Part shown: piece by piece, positions 13,880 through 26,708 of the stretch
Layout of the letters: each line of letters opens with the position of its first letter
How positions within the stretch are numbered: the stretch's first letter is position 1
NCBI GenBank assembly: GCA_000376725.2
Contig: KZ308307.1
Location: 2,313,226-2,377,225, forward strand
Source: Ladona fulva
Lineage: Eukaryota > Arthropoda > Insecta > Odonata > Libellulidae
Direction of reading: 5' to 3'
Length of the DNA stretch: 64,000 bases
Translations under genes and position numbers: made by a program
Notes under the pieces: generated by a model
What the model was told of the DNA's origin: nothing
The model's database searches: none
Seen by the model: the letters and a program-made list of their open reading frames with translations, nothing else

Positions 13880-13920
13880 GGTGAACTATCGGATTGCTCG
13901 GACCAGTCCGACAGTTCACC
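13880..13920. repeat. Short hairpin
   Basis: GGTGAACTATCGGA and TCCGACAGTTCACC form a 14-bp stem with one mismatched position around a 13-nt loop. An ATCGGATTG direct repeat overlaps its left arm. Function unknown. Confidence 0.5.
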
Positions 13921-15413
13921 TTCGGAGTGTTTTTTATTTTGACATTATTCTAACAGCCGTGTCTTTTTCTTATTTTCAATAAATAGTAGTGGAAAGGCAG
14001 TGAAAAAGGAGGAAGAACGCTCTGCTTGACAGTAGTAGGAGGAGGAGAAGAGAGATTTCTACCGATGAAATGACGGATGGGAGAGAAATATATATCAGGG
14101 TTACAGTACTACTGACAATGGATATAATTTTCATTTCAGTCGGTGATAATTTTCTAAATTAGTTTTTTCGAGTTATCCGTTTTTTTGCATTCTTCTCAAA
14201 TCCAAGCTTAAACGTACACTTCTAAAATACATTATGGCTCATGTTTGTTGACTCTCAATAGAAAAAGAGCATCCACCAGTGATCTATAGTCTTCTCCGTC
14301 GGCTGCACACACACTACTACACACTATTCGGGAATACCACCGTTGGATAGATTGGAAAGGCAATGCGGGATGAAGGGGTTGTGAGCGAAAATATATTAGA
14401 GGCAAAGCATGAATCGGATTAGTTTTCCAACGGTAGAAATAAAGTCCCTCGAAATCCCGTTAAATGAATCAAGCATGGTTCAAGGCCTGAATTGAACATT
14501 GATACAGGAAAATTTAAAGTTTTAGAGACGTGTAATTTAACTTAAGCGTATTTCCTCGTTGTGGTCGAATATTTTCGATTCCTGACCCCTGACATCAGAT
14601 GTTATGTTACGAAGAATGCCGCAAGGGAGTGACATTCCCTGCTCCCGCAGCATTGCGCAGAAAACGCTCGTAATTTGTCGCGTTTCCTCGCATTCAGATT
14701 TTTCTCGTGTCTCCTTTGTTTCGCGTCCGGTGGATACGAACTTAATTTTTAACCTGTCAGTTTCTGTCGTTTCAAAGCGCTTCGTTGTTTAGCAACACAA
14801 AAAATTGGCGAGTCCACTCCGCCTCTCGACGCTGGGAAGTTAGTTTTCGTCGAGCTATGCTTTTATAATAGATTTGCATTTTCCTTAATCATCGGAATGT
14901 ATATTCCCGGAAAGCCAACAGCGCCCTTTTTGTTTCGCAACAAGGAAACGCACTGCCTTTTCCATCGCTGAGATTCTGCGGGAGTTTCGTTTAATTCTCC
15001 TCGATTATTTGTTCCTGTGGCGGAGGATTTAGCATTTCAACTGCTTCCCTCTCTCGTAGTGCGCTGCCGTTTACTCTTCTAAAACGATCGACGCGACAAC
15101 CTCCGGTGTGTTTATCAAACCTTCATTTCGTTTCCAAATAGCTGCTACGTGTACTTTCTTTTTTCGCTCCCTATTTCTGGTATGCTTCCGGTTGGTATTG
15201 AATTAAGCACTACCATCTGCGGTACTTGTAGATAATACGTATCGCCTGATCGCTGCGGGAAGTGATGTGAGGGAAAAAATAGCAACTGTTAGTGAATGAG
15301 AGGTTTATAAAGCTCCAAGAGCCGGTTAGTGCCTCTGATTGTGTGACCAAAACGGGAAACAAGGGATAGGAAACGGATTAAATGGCCCTCTAGGAATCAC
15401 TTAATCCGCGATT

Positions 15414-15529
15414 AAATTGCAATGCTATCATCTTCAGAGGTAGAAAAAGACTGTCAGCCCTAGAAAAAGCCTGTCTTCTAAGATTGGCAGTCTTCTTTTA
15501 CCACTGAAGTTGATAGCATTGCTAATTTG
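15414..15529. repeat. Long hairpin, about 43-bp arms and 28-nt loop
   Basis: The left arm AAATTGCAATGCTATCATCT... to GACTGTCA ends at 15456. The right arm begins TGGCAGTC at 15485 and ends GATAGCATTGCTAATTT. The arms pair along their whole length with a few mismatches and G-U pairs. The shape fits either a small foldback MITE or an RNA hairpin such as a microRNA precursor. It lies 1.6 kb upstream of the CpG-rich block at 17 kb. Confidence 0.65.
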
Positions 15530-17019
15530 CACTTTTAGCGTTTTAAGTCTCTCAGTAACTTGGAAATCTGTTGTAGAACCTTCAACTAGTCGCCTTGAGA
15601 AACCGGAAGAAGTAATCAGGAATACATGTGGGCGATATCATGGGAGCTTATCTTAAAAAAGGACTCCTTTCCTGGAGCGTCCAAAGGTATTTTGTTGCCC
15701 CAAGCTATGTCTTTCGTGCGTCCTCTCCGGTAAATGTTTGATAATATTGCTTATAATTGAGTAGGTGATGAATCAGTATTATTTCATAAACACAAAACAA
15801 TATAGTTTCCTGGAAATAGAAAATGATGTAGAGGATTACTGAGAAAATTATCAAGATTTAAAGAAAAGAAAAATAACTGCTTTATTTTGAGAAAAAAGAA
15901 CGCTTTGAGATATCTATAAGAATATTAAGACGAAGGAGGTTTGATCCTGGTTATTAATAACTTTTTTTTTATTGCGCTTTCGCCAACATTGTCAGTGTGA
16001 CATACTCGAAGGTTGTACACGAAATTATTCTACACGTTACCTGCTTAATATGACTCTTTCGAGTTTCCTGTGCATCAGAATAAACATTTTGGTTAGTCTA
16101 AATTTTCGACCCCAGAAAGAGTCCACCTCAAGCAATGTTTGATTCGCTGGTATGGTGATGATTAAAATAACTCTACTCATTGCCAATTGGAAGATATAAA
16201 TGCAGAGAAAATCGAGATTAATAAACGAGGAAGACACCTCTCGTTCTCGCATTGCGGAAAATCGGAGAACCAATGTTTAACGACGGCAAATTACTCAATT
16301 CCATCACCGGGTATCATGTTTTTTTCCATTAATATCTCGGGAATGGAGTTTTCTCTCCGATCATATCTCTGATTCCGTATTTTTTTTAAAGAGAGGGATC
16401 ATACACGGCCACACGTATCCAAACAGACCTCCGCATCCGCTCCATGTTATCAACGCTCCGGTGAAAGGGGACTTTAGGTAAAACCGCGACGGAAATTCGT
16501 AACTCGCTTCCTCTATTTTTATCGCTTTCGAATAGATTTCCAAATGAAAAATATATTCCCCTCCCCGCGCTCCGGAGTCTTCGGATAGAGGAAAAATTTC
16601 CTAGGCAGATACAAAAATATCTCGCTAATGAAAAAAATTGGGGTCACCGGACAAGCTCTCTGCCACTGCTGCTCCATGCCCTTTACCCTTTCCCCCATTC
16701 CGTGCCCTACCCCTCCCAAGCCTCATTAAATTTTCAATTTATGCTTCCTCTATCTCGTTCTCGCTTGCTGAGCGGAATCCTTCCGATGTGAGAAATTCTT
16801 TTCTCCTTTATCCCGCCTTCTTTCTCGGTCTCCGATTCCTCCTCTCTCTCATCCCCCTCGTCTTCCACAGCATCCGAAAAGCGGATTACCCTCGTTTGGG
16901 GTCTCAGGTGGGAAGGCTAGGGTCCTTCCGCACAGTGCCATATCCATACGAGTCCTTCCCTCTCTCCGAAAAAGTGGATGTTTAAGGGGAGGGGAGGCCC
17001 CCGCTATCAAACCGCGACT

Positions 17020-17337
17020 CGCCCGTGTTTTCCGACCCGCCCTTAACGTGTGCTATCTCCCCTCCGCTCTCCGGGGCGCGTGTTCGTGTTGGCCGGCAGA
17101 AGTTACGAGCCCGCCGCGAGGGACGGATTTTTACCGTGTCTGCTCACGGCCGGGGACTGGTTTCCGCGAGCGTGCCTCCAGGATTCCATCCGGAGTGTGA
17201 GGATTCGTCGTCGAGTGAAGTTTTGTCAAGTGGGGAAGGCGGAGAGTGATTTAATTACATTGTGTGTGCGCTTGGTTTGTGTGTCAAGGATCCGAAGTCG
17301 TCGATTCGGGCATTTTCTGTGAGGGAACCCTAGGAAG
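17020..17337 (+). promoter_or_regulatory. CpG-rich block, candidate promoter and non-coding first exon
   Basis: This stretch is far richer in G+C and CpG than its surroundings and contains no convincing coding frame. It ends at GGAAG|GTAATG, a good match to a splice donor, so a first 5' UTR exon ending at 17337 is plausible. It is the best upstream start region seen for the X11-type gene, whose first visible coding exon is 9.3 kb downstream. No TATA box or certain initiator was recognised and the 5' limit is arbitrary. It could equally belong to an unrelated transcript. Confidence 0.3.
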
Positions 17338-18996
17338 GTAATGTTGGCTGATGAGGAAGATTTGTTTCGCCGTTCTTCCCTCCTAGTGCTTCTGTACTTT
17401 TATTTGTCGCGTCGAAACACAACTGGGTCATGTGTGTATTTCCAAAGCCTAAGCACTGAAATCATGTGCGGAGTTTAGTAACTCGAGTTGCTTTGCGGAG
17501 ATCCTTGCAGTTTTAGTGTGCAGCGACGAAGAAAAAACAACCTATGTTCACACGAAGGAAATTCTAGTGTCCATTTGTGATAGTGCTTGGAGAAATAAGA
17601 ATTTGGCGATGGTAATTTTTGTTGTTTCAAATATTAATCGCATTTTTGAGCTCAATCAATGGGGTTAAAGTCTAATAGGGGGAGTGCTTTCACTTGCCAG
17701 TCTCCAAACGGCTGACTCAGTTGACGTAATCCTAAGATTCCATAGCGATGGTGCGGGAAGTCTTGAGTGTCACGGGTTTCTGCGATAGTCCTCTTACGGT
17801 TTATCTAAGCTTTTGAACAAAGAAATCGGCAGTAATATTTATTCGAATATACATCTAGGCGTTAAATTAATTTCAATCTCTGATGTGCTGTACACGTGGA
17901 AATATTGGTGATTGCAGTGAATTGATTAAGGAAAATAAACGCTGTCACTTTATTAGTTCGCGAAAATAAGTCTGCGAAGGCGGAAAGGCTTAAAAACACT
18001 GAAGTATACTATTTAAAAAGCGTTTTATGGAAGTGAAAACGCACAGCTTCCAAGCATGAAATTTCAAAACAGTTGTTACACAAGCACATGAAGTAATGAA
18101 ATACTTTCTCTATCGAGGAGAAAATAATTCCTTTCCTTCTTGAAGTTTAATAAATCTAGAGAATTGCATTTCCTAGTTGATTTTCTAACGCCAAACTCTT
18201 TAAATTTTGCGATAAGATAGATGACATTTAATGCAATATTTGTGTATAATCGATTGTTTTCTTTTTGGCTGTATTTTACGTATCCCTAATCTTTCTTTGA
18301 CGGTTAATGCTGTTTCTATTAAACGGTATTTTGAATAGTATTTCAGCCTTTGGGTCTTAGGACCGGATTTCAGCTACACGGAAGTCTTGATCCACCTGCC
18401 TGTGTGGAATTGAGCATGTGAAATAGTCGTTAGCATAGTAACGTGTGACATTTCGGAGGTTGCTATTAGAGACTGAATATTTTCGTTGGCATCTCTCTAC
18501 TCTCAGATCCATAAAAAAGTATTTTATCATGTAAGAACAAGCGAGGCTTATGATGAAGAATGAGACTAAATACTTCTTGTAGATTTTATTCGGAAATGGG
18601 GTGCCAAAGAAATGATAACGAGTAAATGGCGTGGGTCGTTTTACTTTTCAGGAACGAATTCCTTCTCTATATACCCAAATATCCCTAGCTCTGGTTATAC
18701 TTTAGTGATAGAGTGAAATGTGGATAGTTTTTCGTAGCTGTTATAGCACATAAAATTTAATATTACAAAATGAGCATTTCGCATCCTTGGTGAGTAAAAT
18801 GAGTCAGTCAGTGATTTATTGTAGGTTTTCACTAGAAACTTAACCCTGTATTTATCTGCATTTATTTGTATTTTCAAAGGTATACATTGAAAATGTAAAT
18901 TGGAGAAGTCGATTGTCAATTTATAACGTATATATTTTTCTTCATTTCTCATTCCCTTCTTGAATGATTCATTGTCTCTTACGGAGGACCCAGTAG

Positions 18997-19144
18997 CACA
19001 CATTGCTTTATCATATTTGATCAGTCTCTTCTATCTTCCCCGTTTCTCCCTCAATGTACAGGGTGAACTTTCCGTTTTTGGATCATGCCAGACGGGGGAC
19101 CGCTTTCGCCGAAAGCGAACGCGCTGCCCACTTGGCTATCCGGA
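18997..19144 (-). mobile_element. tRNA-derived SINE with 13-bp target duplication
   Basis: The reverse strand begins TCCGGATAGCCAAGTGG (A box) and continues GAAAGCGGTCCC, the same head as the SINE at 30001-30131. It is bounded by perfect 13-bp direct repeats GAGGACCCAGTAG at 18984-18996 and 19145-19157, so the insertion limits are certain. The B-box part is degenerate. Confidence 0.8.
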
Positions 19145-21243
19145 GAGGACCCAGTAGTGTTTTTGTGTTGTTCGCATAGCCATTTTTATCGTAAACTGTT
19201 GCAGTGAAGATTAGTGAACACGAATTCCGTTGAATAACCGACATTCTTCCTTGATAGCTCGTACTTCCGTGTTACTGGATAAGAATTCAGTTCCTCCTAA
19301 CCGCTGGGAAGGGATTTGAAAATATTTCGTCAACATCACTCAACCTTCGGAAGTAACGTATAGATGACGCAGATACGCGCTTCATTTGCGTACTCAGCGC
19401 CGTGTGATAGAGTTTGGGGTGACCAATCTGTTAGTCCTCTATCTTTCCGTTCCCAAATTTTGACGTTCAGGATTTAGAGCTAGCCAATAACTCATAGGTA
19501 TCGATCCGCGTCAGTGATTTCAGATCACGCTCGTTTCTCTGTCGCGCGCACGCGTAGCTTCTCTCTCATATATGAGAAGGAGCCAACATCGACTTATCTT
19601 TTTCATTTATTCTCGCGATGTTTCTCTCTGTGCCACCATGCTCGTATATGAGAGTTTTTCCTCCGTGTCATTGGTTTCGACGCTCGATAGCTTTATCTGC
19701 GCCTCTTTCCCCTTCGCTTTGTTTACGTTTCCGTTCGAATCGTCCTCAACAGTTCTTATCACCCCGTTTTCAGTTTGATAAAAAGTGAAGCGAATGCGAA
19801 CGCTCCGGGATTTCGTGGTACTCAAATTGTTGGCATTGAAAACTGGTAAGATTTAGTTCTTTTCTTGTTTACTTTTAACTCGGCCGTCCACGATGGTGAC
19901 GTTGCCGATTTGGTTTTTTCGGTGTTTCTTTGTGGTGACCGTTGCCCTTATGTTTGTTTTCACCCATTCAAGCTGAGCGTTGACCGTCTAGAGTACTTAA
20001 CCTGCCGCAGCGTGGGATTCTGAAGCGATACTTTCAATTTTATTTATCGGTCCTCTGTTGATATTAATTTATAATTTGTGGACAATACACAACACTTTAC
20101 TTGGGTTCTCAGATCGATCCATTCGAGAATAAAGTGAATGAAGAACAAATAATGCTTTTGTTGTCCGAATTCGGCTTAGATTTTACTCGTTCGTTTCCTG
20201 ATGAATTCCCAAGATTTTTTTTAGTTACCTCCATTCCCTTATATCAAATTTTAGTTCATTGTCATTTTTGCTTGGTAAATTCATAATTTCTAGAATACGG
20301 TTACTTTAATGTCGTCAAAGAGTGAATGTATCCCATCGATGAAATTAATATTTTTTTGGTATACTCACATCATTTTCTTTATTTACCATAATATGTTATT
20401 GCTTCTCAATTTTTACACAAAATGGTATATCAAAGTGTTAAAACTATGTACGTACTCCCGAGTTTTCTAACCTCTATGGTCCTACTTTTCATCTTTTCAA
20501 AACAGGCAAGTCCCAACTAGATATTTTAAGAATATTCAGTTTCCTGGCGAATTTCGTTGAAACTCTCTAACAGTTTATTTGCAATGACGTTAAATATCGA
20601 AGTAAATCGTTAAAACGAATGATATAGAACGGTATCAACTCGATCGAGTCCCATCTATTGGTTCGTAAGTCCCACTGGTGGAACGCGTCCTATCAATTGA
20701 GGAACACTGATCCTAGAAATTATCATTAGATCCGTCATTATATTTCTCCTACATGTTGTAGAACTGCGCATCAGAGAAGTTACTCATTCTTTTCCCCGCT
20801 AAAATGTGCTGAACTATTTATCCTCGCTGGTAAAGCCCGAGGCTGTTTTAATACGTGCTCAGAATCAAGACAAATCTCCGTTTTCTTCATTTTGCTGAGT
20901 CTTCTCATATCATCATTCTTATGTCTGCAATGGGAGATGTTAAAAAAGGGTAGAAATCAGATGCTCGAAATGCGCTATGGAAATAAAATGACTGTACGTT
21001 TAAGTATTTTTTTACTGTCATTGTACTTCTTCATGCTGTATACTGTTTTATCCTAACGTCCGCAGCACCGGCGTTTTTGTTAATCTTAACAAATGTGATG
21101 TTATATCATAGAAAAACAAATAAAAATGTTCGTGCAGTGCCGAACGTATCTTAAAACGCCATCTGCGATAAGCTTCTTCGGACTAATTGAAACCTTGTTG
21201 TTGATTACATGTACTGCCCTTGCTTTATATCTTACTCTTTTAA

Positions 21244-21280
21244 GAAGAGAATGAGAAGTACAACTATTCTCATTCTCTTC
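21244..21280. repeat. Perfect hairpin, 14-bp arms
   Basis: GAAGAGAATGAGAA at 21244-21257 and its exact reverse complement at 21267-21280, with a 9-nt loop. It lies in the presumed first intron. No function assigned. Confidence 0.6.
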
Positions 21281-23212
21281 ATGATGTATTTCCACAAAAC
21301 ATCGCCAGCAACTGTGAATTTTATTACTCTTTTAAATTATTCTGCGATTGAATGACTAGATAAACGGTTCCGTAATCAAAATATCTTTTAAAGATTTCAG
21401 AAAACTTCGATATTTACAGTAATAACTTTATGCAAACAAGTCTCTTGTTATTTCGTAATCAAATGATCCAATTTTTAAAACACGTCGTTACTTCAACATT
21501 TTCCTTGCCAAAATATTTGATAAATATCAGTGTCGCGATTGGCCTCCACAATTTTATTTTCTTATAATTTTCTTTCTCTTGCTGTCCAAATTGAATGTTA
21601 GCGTAATTGTAGTATATTTTTCCCTATTATTATGGAATCGATTTCCAGTTTGCTTGCTTAACCTTTTGCTCAATTTCATATCCGTTTTGTTTGAAAATCA
21701 GTATAGGGAATTGTAGCCACGATTACAAATTGATGCAAGTCAGAAATATTTTATATATATCAGAAATATTTTAACCTAATAGGCATTCCCTCTGTATGTT
21801 GAAGGTCTTCGTTTAGGAATCGTTTTGGCTATTCAGTTTTCTTCTCAGCAGTTGCATCTTGTTTGCCGTCCTTTGTTGTCAGTTTAAAGGTTCGTCTTCC
21901 CCACTCTCAGAGGCGAGTATTGATACCTCCCCAACGTTTACCTAAATCTTCCGTAGACATAAATGGACCTCGGGCATTAAATTAAAACATGAGTAAGAAC
22001 TGAGTTGTGGTCGCGGCGTTATTACTCATTTGACACATGGAATATTTTTATTTTACTTGGAAGTATTTGGTCGATGTTCAGATACGAATCTGGATGGAAC
22101 TACTCGCTTTGGAACGCTGACTTCAAATAACGATCACTTCACTTTAACGTTTCATTTTCTCGAAATTCTTTACTTCTCCGTCTCTAAACGAAATACGCAT
22201 CGAGAGAAACCTTTCTGTCTCATGGACGATGCTATCTAATCATCTTATTATTTTCAAGGGCAAACTTCTTGGTCGCTGTTAGATATACGTTCAGATTCAT
22301 TGTGAGTTAATTTTAAACCGTTTCAAATCCTCTAATCTTCTTTTACCATACAATATTAAATCTGATAACGTAAAAAAATTGCAACGGTAATGAGAATTGC
22401 AACACTTTTTAGAACAATACGCAATGCGTATTTTGAATGAAAAATTTTATTGTTTACGTTCTTCATATCAAGCTTCTGCGAAAAAGGTATTTTTAGTATT
22501 GACGAGGAAGATGTACGTTTTTTATCGAGACTTTCATTTTTATGTTATTCTCTATATTCAATTTAAATTCGTATGCCTTTTACAGTTTATATGAACGATA
22601 TGTGGGTTAATTAATAAAATTCATTTTTTCTTTTAATTAATCAACTGTGAAGTATGTCAATTGTAGTTAACATTTCAATGGGTTCGGTTAATTGAAACGG
22701 CAATGAATTTGCTATCCCGTTTGATAATGATGGCATTCTTTGTTTTTTTACAGAATAGCTGCCATATATTCCTGCTTCGTTTTGTTATGTAAATTAAGTG
22801 AACATTAAAGGAATTTCGGGTCCTTTTAAATTGTTGATTTTTATTAGTTGGTGAATAACGTAGGCATAATTTTCGAATTACATCTGACTTTGACCATTCA
22901 CTGTATTTTAAATGCCCCTCAGATGAAATATTTCGAAAAATTATTCAGAAATATTTAAATATTCATTATAATTTGCTTTTTATTAAATAATTTGCGTACT
23001 GCAATTCGTTTTGCCTGCGTTCTCTTCTACCAATTACATTGATCTCGCGCATTTTTGATTAATAAGAACGTGAGAATATTTTTCCTACTTACTATAAGAT
23101 TTACTCTTAAATGAATTACTACGCAATTTGGGATCCACATGAAGGAGGGTTTGTCTCAGATTTAGCATTGGTCATGAACTCTAAGGTTTATCTTAATTTT
23201 GTTCGATGATTA

Positions 23213-23442
23213 CCAGATAGCCAAGTATCAAACTTTTATCGGCAACTTTTATCTAACACCAAGATTTTGGTTAGCGGAATTAGTTAAAGAACTTAAAAAA
23301 AGGTCCCGGGTTCGAGTCTCCGCTAATCGAACTTTTTCGGTTAGAGAAAGGATGTTTGTTCTTCTATTGTTACTGTTCACGCCTTCTGCGATTGCCCAAT
23401 AAACCTATGTCTGTGACCGCACCGGGAAAATAAATAAATATC
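23213..23442 (+). mobile_element. SINE-like element with A and B boxes and an AAAT tail
   Basis: AGATAGCCAAGT (A box-like) at about 23214 and GGGTTCGAGTCTCC (B box) at about 23308 are followed by AATAAACCTATGTCTGTGACC and a tail AAAATAAATAAATA. The A-to-B spacing is wider than in a tRNA, which fits a rearranged tRNA-derived SINE. No clear target duplication was found, so the limits are approximate. Confidence 0.5.
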
Positions 23443-23480
23443 GAGTGAATTTACTCTTGCTTCAGTAGATTTAGATTTGT

Positions 23481-23514
23481 ACCCCGCAAGCCGCCAGTGG
23501 CGTATGGCAGGGGT
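23481..23514. repeat. Imperfect palindrome
   Basis: ACCCCGCAAGCCGCC and GGCGTATGGCAGGGGT form an imperfect hairpin with a 3-nt loop, directly after the SINE-like element. Probably another repeat family. Confidence 0.35.
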
Positions 23515-25029
23515 GTATTAATACCTTACTTAATCTACCCTATTAGCTTCTCTCATGCTATACGGAAAGAACGACCATAAGTAACTGTCTGTTTTAGCTA
23601 TTATTTCCTTGTTACCCTTGGTAAGGAGTCATCCAGAAGTATTTGGATACATTTTATTTCAGAGGGCTGCTTTTAAATGTTGTAAAAACATTTCATTTTG
23701 CAGCGGGTTTTTTTTAGATCAAAGTTAGATGGCAACGTCTTTTAATGGGAATCGATCGCCTGCCCCGTTCACGGCATAAATTTTAGCTGATGTAGTCACA
23801 ATGTAATCGCGAAGCATTCCAAAGGAAATCTGCGCCAAAGGAGCGAATACATTTTACTCTGATTCCTTCTCTTAGAATGAGGTACTCAATTTCAGCTGCA
23901 TATTTACCAAATATTAAACACATTTACGAGGACTTTTACAGATTGTGAAAACCAAGCACCTATCAAACAGGAATCGTTTGCACACAGGTACGCTTATGAG
24001 TGATTTGGTGTTAATTTTTAGGAATAAACGCTCTGTAATCTTTGGAAACGGAAAATTTTCTATCCCTATAAAATTAATTTCATTTCATTTCTTATTTTTA
24101 TGTTACGTATACCTTTTTTGGGAGAAGAAAAAGGTGAGCCTGTCAATATTGGTTTCGCCTTTTTTTGAACTAATACAGCTTGACAACGTTTTGAGTTCGA
24201 TTGCTCCACTATTTTCTTGTTATCGTAGTGCTGTGGTCGTTTACGACATTTTCCGGAGGAAAAGGAAGATGATTCAGATCAGATATTGATTTTCGTATAC
24301 CGGTGATAATGACTTCATACATCCCCCGGCAAAGTTAACTTCAAAAGAAATAACGCAACGCTTAATACAGTGCTAATTTTGGCTATCTTTTGTAGTTGAT
24401 AGTTTTATTTGAGCTTAGAATTGCATTAATTGTTCATTCTGTCAACTCTACGGACTTATTCTCGATGGGAGGTTTTCCTCGAGAAAGTCTAATGTGAATT
24501 TTTTGGAGATGCCTGCCTTTTTATTGTTAAAATTTTCCATTTCTTGTCAAATATCCCTTTGAAAGTTAGTCATTTTCTTTCTTGTCTGTTGCATATGAGT
24601 CATGCCTTCGGAAAGGTACGTTCACCTTGTTTTCTTAGTAATTTTTCTAATGAAGTCTATATCCGCTGCAGCTGTCTCGACGGAAATGAAATCTCATTAC
24701 CACTTCCCCGATGACTAAGATTCAAATCATAGAGCGTTTCCCAGTACTGCCTTTCCTATTGTCTGTTCTTTCATCTAATGTATTTCAGGCATTACCAATG
24801 CCTTGTGAATTCGGCTATCGATATATATGTTTTCCCTAATGTCTTACGAAGAAAGAACCTCTTCTTTCGTTGTCTTACTCCGAAAGATATTAGGTCTTGC
24901 TTTATCTCTATCTATGGTTAGAATTTCACTGAATGAAATGGAAATTTACAAAAGAAAGAAGCAGAAAAATCTCACACGTGTGTTTACTAAGAGATTTTAT
25001 TTTTGTAAAAAGTAACCATCGGTTATATT

Positions 25030-25072
25030 TTTTCCCTTAAATCGTTTACTTTATAAACGATTTTAGGGAAAA
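25030..25072. repeat. Hairpin in presumed intron 1
   Basis: TTTTCCCTTAAATCGTTTA pairs with TAAACGATTTTAGGGAAAA around a short loop, with one mismatch. AT-rich, function unknown. Confidence 0.55.
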
Positions 25073-26229
25073 TTGGTGCTATTAATTCTTTGTTATTTAA
25101 TTCATTAAATTTATTTATACATGAAAGAATAGGTAACTGCAAGGGAAAATTTTCAAAGTGAGACTCGTGTGAAATACATAAGAAAAATTTTCTGTGTAAT
25201 TGAAAACTGAAATCTTTATTTTAACATTTTCGATGTGGCTTAAAGAGAGCGTATTAATTATTTCTTTTTGAGAAGATTTTAGTGCTAAAGCGGCCCAAAA
25301 CCAAGCTCGTTTGCGTTCTTAAATTCCGTTGGGAGTTATGTTTTCTCTTATCTCTCAAACGCGGTGCTTTCTCTCCCCATTCGTTTAGGATTTTTATTAT
25401 TCCCAGTGTAATTGAAGTTATCTTTTGGGAAACCGCTGTTACGAAGCTTTGAAATTAATCTAATTTTCCCCTTCGCAAACTTCCGGAACGAGCTCTGATA
25501 TACATATTACAATTCCCCCGCTCTCTCGCATCAGTAAATTCGTTCGGTTTGTTCAAAAAAATTAACCTTGGTTTCTGTTTAATCTCCGCAGATTTATAAT
25601 TCAATGACGTTCTCGCATTGAGAGGAAAGGATTTGGATATAGAGTAGATTTTTTTCAATTCTTAAAGTTTCTTAAATATTCAAACCTATAGCGGGAAATG
25701 AAATTTTGTGTTGTCTCAAAGCCATTCATATATATCAGTTTTCCAAATTTTGTCGAAATATATTCAGAAATGTTCCATAAGCTTTGTTTATTTTTGATAA
25801 GCTTAACGTTTTCCGGGTGTTTTCTCTGTTAATTGCCACTCTTTCAACATTTCCATCAGGTAGTTGTCACTATAATATTGACTAAACTTATTTTTCGTGG
25901 AAATTATTCGCGAGAAATATCTTACTTATTATCAATATTCTCTTTTAGTAGTATATACAGTGTTAGTCGCAGTTTTTCTTTTCCCTACCTCATCTGTTTT
26001 CTTTGTGAATCGTAATAAGTAAGAATAACTTTAAAATACCTCTTCCTTCGCCCTATTCTTCCATTTTCTCAATAATCTCTGTATAGTGAAAAGGATATTT
26101 GATGCTAAACCCCTCCCAGCTAGCACAGACCTGCTTGTTGATCCAAAATTTATGTAAGCGTTACGTAAAATACAGGGAAACAACTGTTGTTTCTGGAAAG
26201 GTAAATTACCTAGCACGGAAGAATATTAA

Positions 26230-26350
26230 GTAGAATACCTGCCCGGAAAGTGGGAGACCTGGGTTCGAGTCCCAGCCATGTCGCTATTTTTCGCACCTGT
26301 TATTCCTCTGAATATAATAATAATAATAACTTTATTGGTCCATAGTAACA
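26230..26350 (+). mobile_element. SINE remnant just upstream of the first coding exon
   Basis: GGAAAGTGGGAGACCTGGG followed by TTCGAGTCCC is the 3' half of a tRNA-like head with a perfect B box. It is followed by TATTTTTCGCACCTG and an ATA microsatellite. The A-box region is degraded. It ends about 280 bp before the acceptor at 26628. Confidence 0.55.
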
Positions 26351-26628
26351 AACACATGTAAGTATAGGACAAGTCATAGAATTTCGCCATCTGATAATAA
26401 TAATGAAAAAATAAGGTTCATCTAACCATCTATCTTTTCTATACTCTGAATCGGAAATCTTTGCCGGTAAATTTTTGAGTCGCACGTTCGCTTGTTCGAA
26501 AACAAGTATTTTATTATTATTATTTATTGGAGAAACATGATCCATTCGTAGTTTTCCTTCGCATATCCCAGTTTCGGCGTTCGCCTCCGGCACATTTTTC
26601 TAACCAATTCTTTCTTTTTGTTTCACAG

Positions 26629-26708
26629 AGGAAGCTGATACGGACCTTGAGACGGACAGGCTCCTGGGGCAACAGCGCACGGACGATCACGGTTTCTTTG
26701 ACGAAAAA
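26629..26708 (+). CDS. X11L: X11/Mint exon: conserved N-terminal acidic motif
   Basis: The acceptor tract TTTTTGTTTCACAG precedes the exon, and AAA|GTGAGT is a near-perfect donor. From 26631 the frame reads 26 residues, with the core DTDLETDRLLGQQR and the end GFFDEK; it closes in phase 0. An in-frame TAA at 26601 shows that translation cannot start just upstream, so this is an internal exon. The acceptor has two adjacent AGs, so the exon may begin at 26629 or 26631; the first needs one base from the previous exon. Joining to 43496 gives FFDEK-GWRKPKTR. I regard the motif as belonging to the N-terminal region of insect X11-type proteins from memory of the family; no alignment was run. Confidence 0.8.

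Larger units (their letters stand above)
1..17019. other. Upstream flank, no gene recognised
   Basis: Apart from the repeats listed separately I see no coding exon on either strand. Open frames here are short or run through pyrimidine-rich tracts such as 12800-12980 and 16640-16900. CpG content is ordinary. Confidence 0.5.
17338..26628 (+). other. X11L: Presumed intron 1
   Basis: Intron only if the first exon at 17 kb belongs to this gene. It must hide, or be preceded by, the exon with the start codon; several ATGs exist but none has support. SINEs, hairpins and a CpG-rich patch at about 19200-19900 are present. Confidence 0.35.

Noticed and set aside
16638..16985. 115-codon frame upstream of the CpG-rich block
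   Set aside because: Same pyrimidine-tract bias; leucine/serine/proline-rich without motif. It may be promoter-proximal sequence.
17342..17390. ATG just after the 17337 donor, reading MLADEEDLFRRSS
   Set aside because: It lies in the presumed intron, has poor start context, stops soon after, and does not lead to a donor in phase with 26629.
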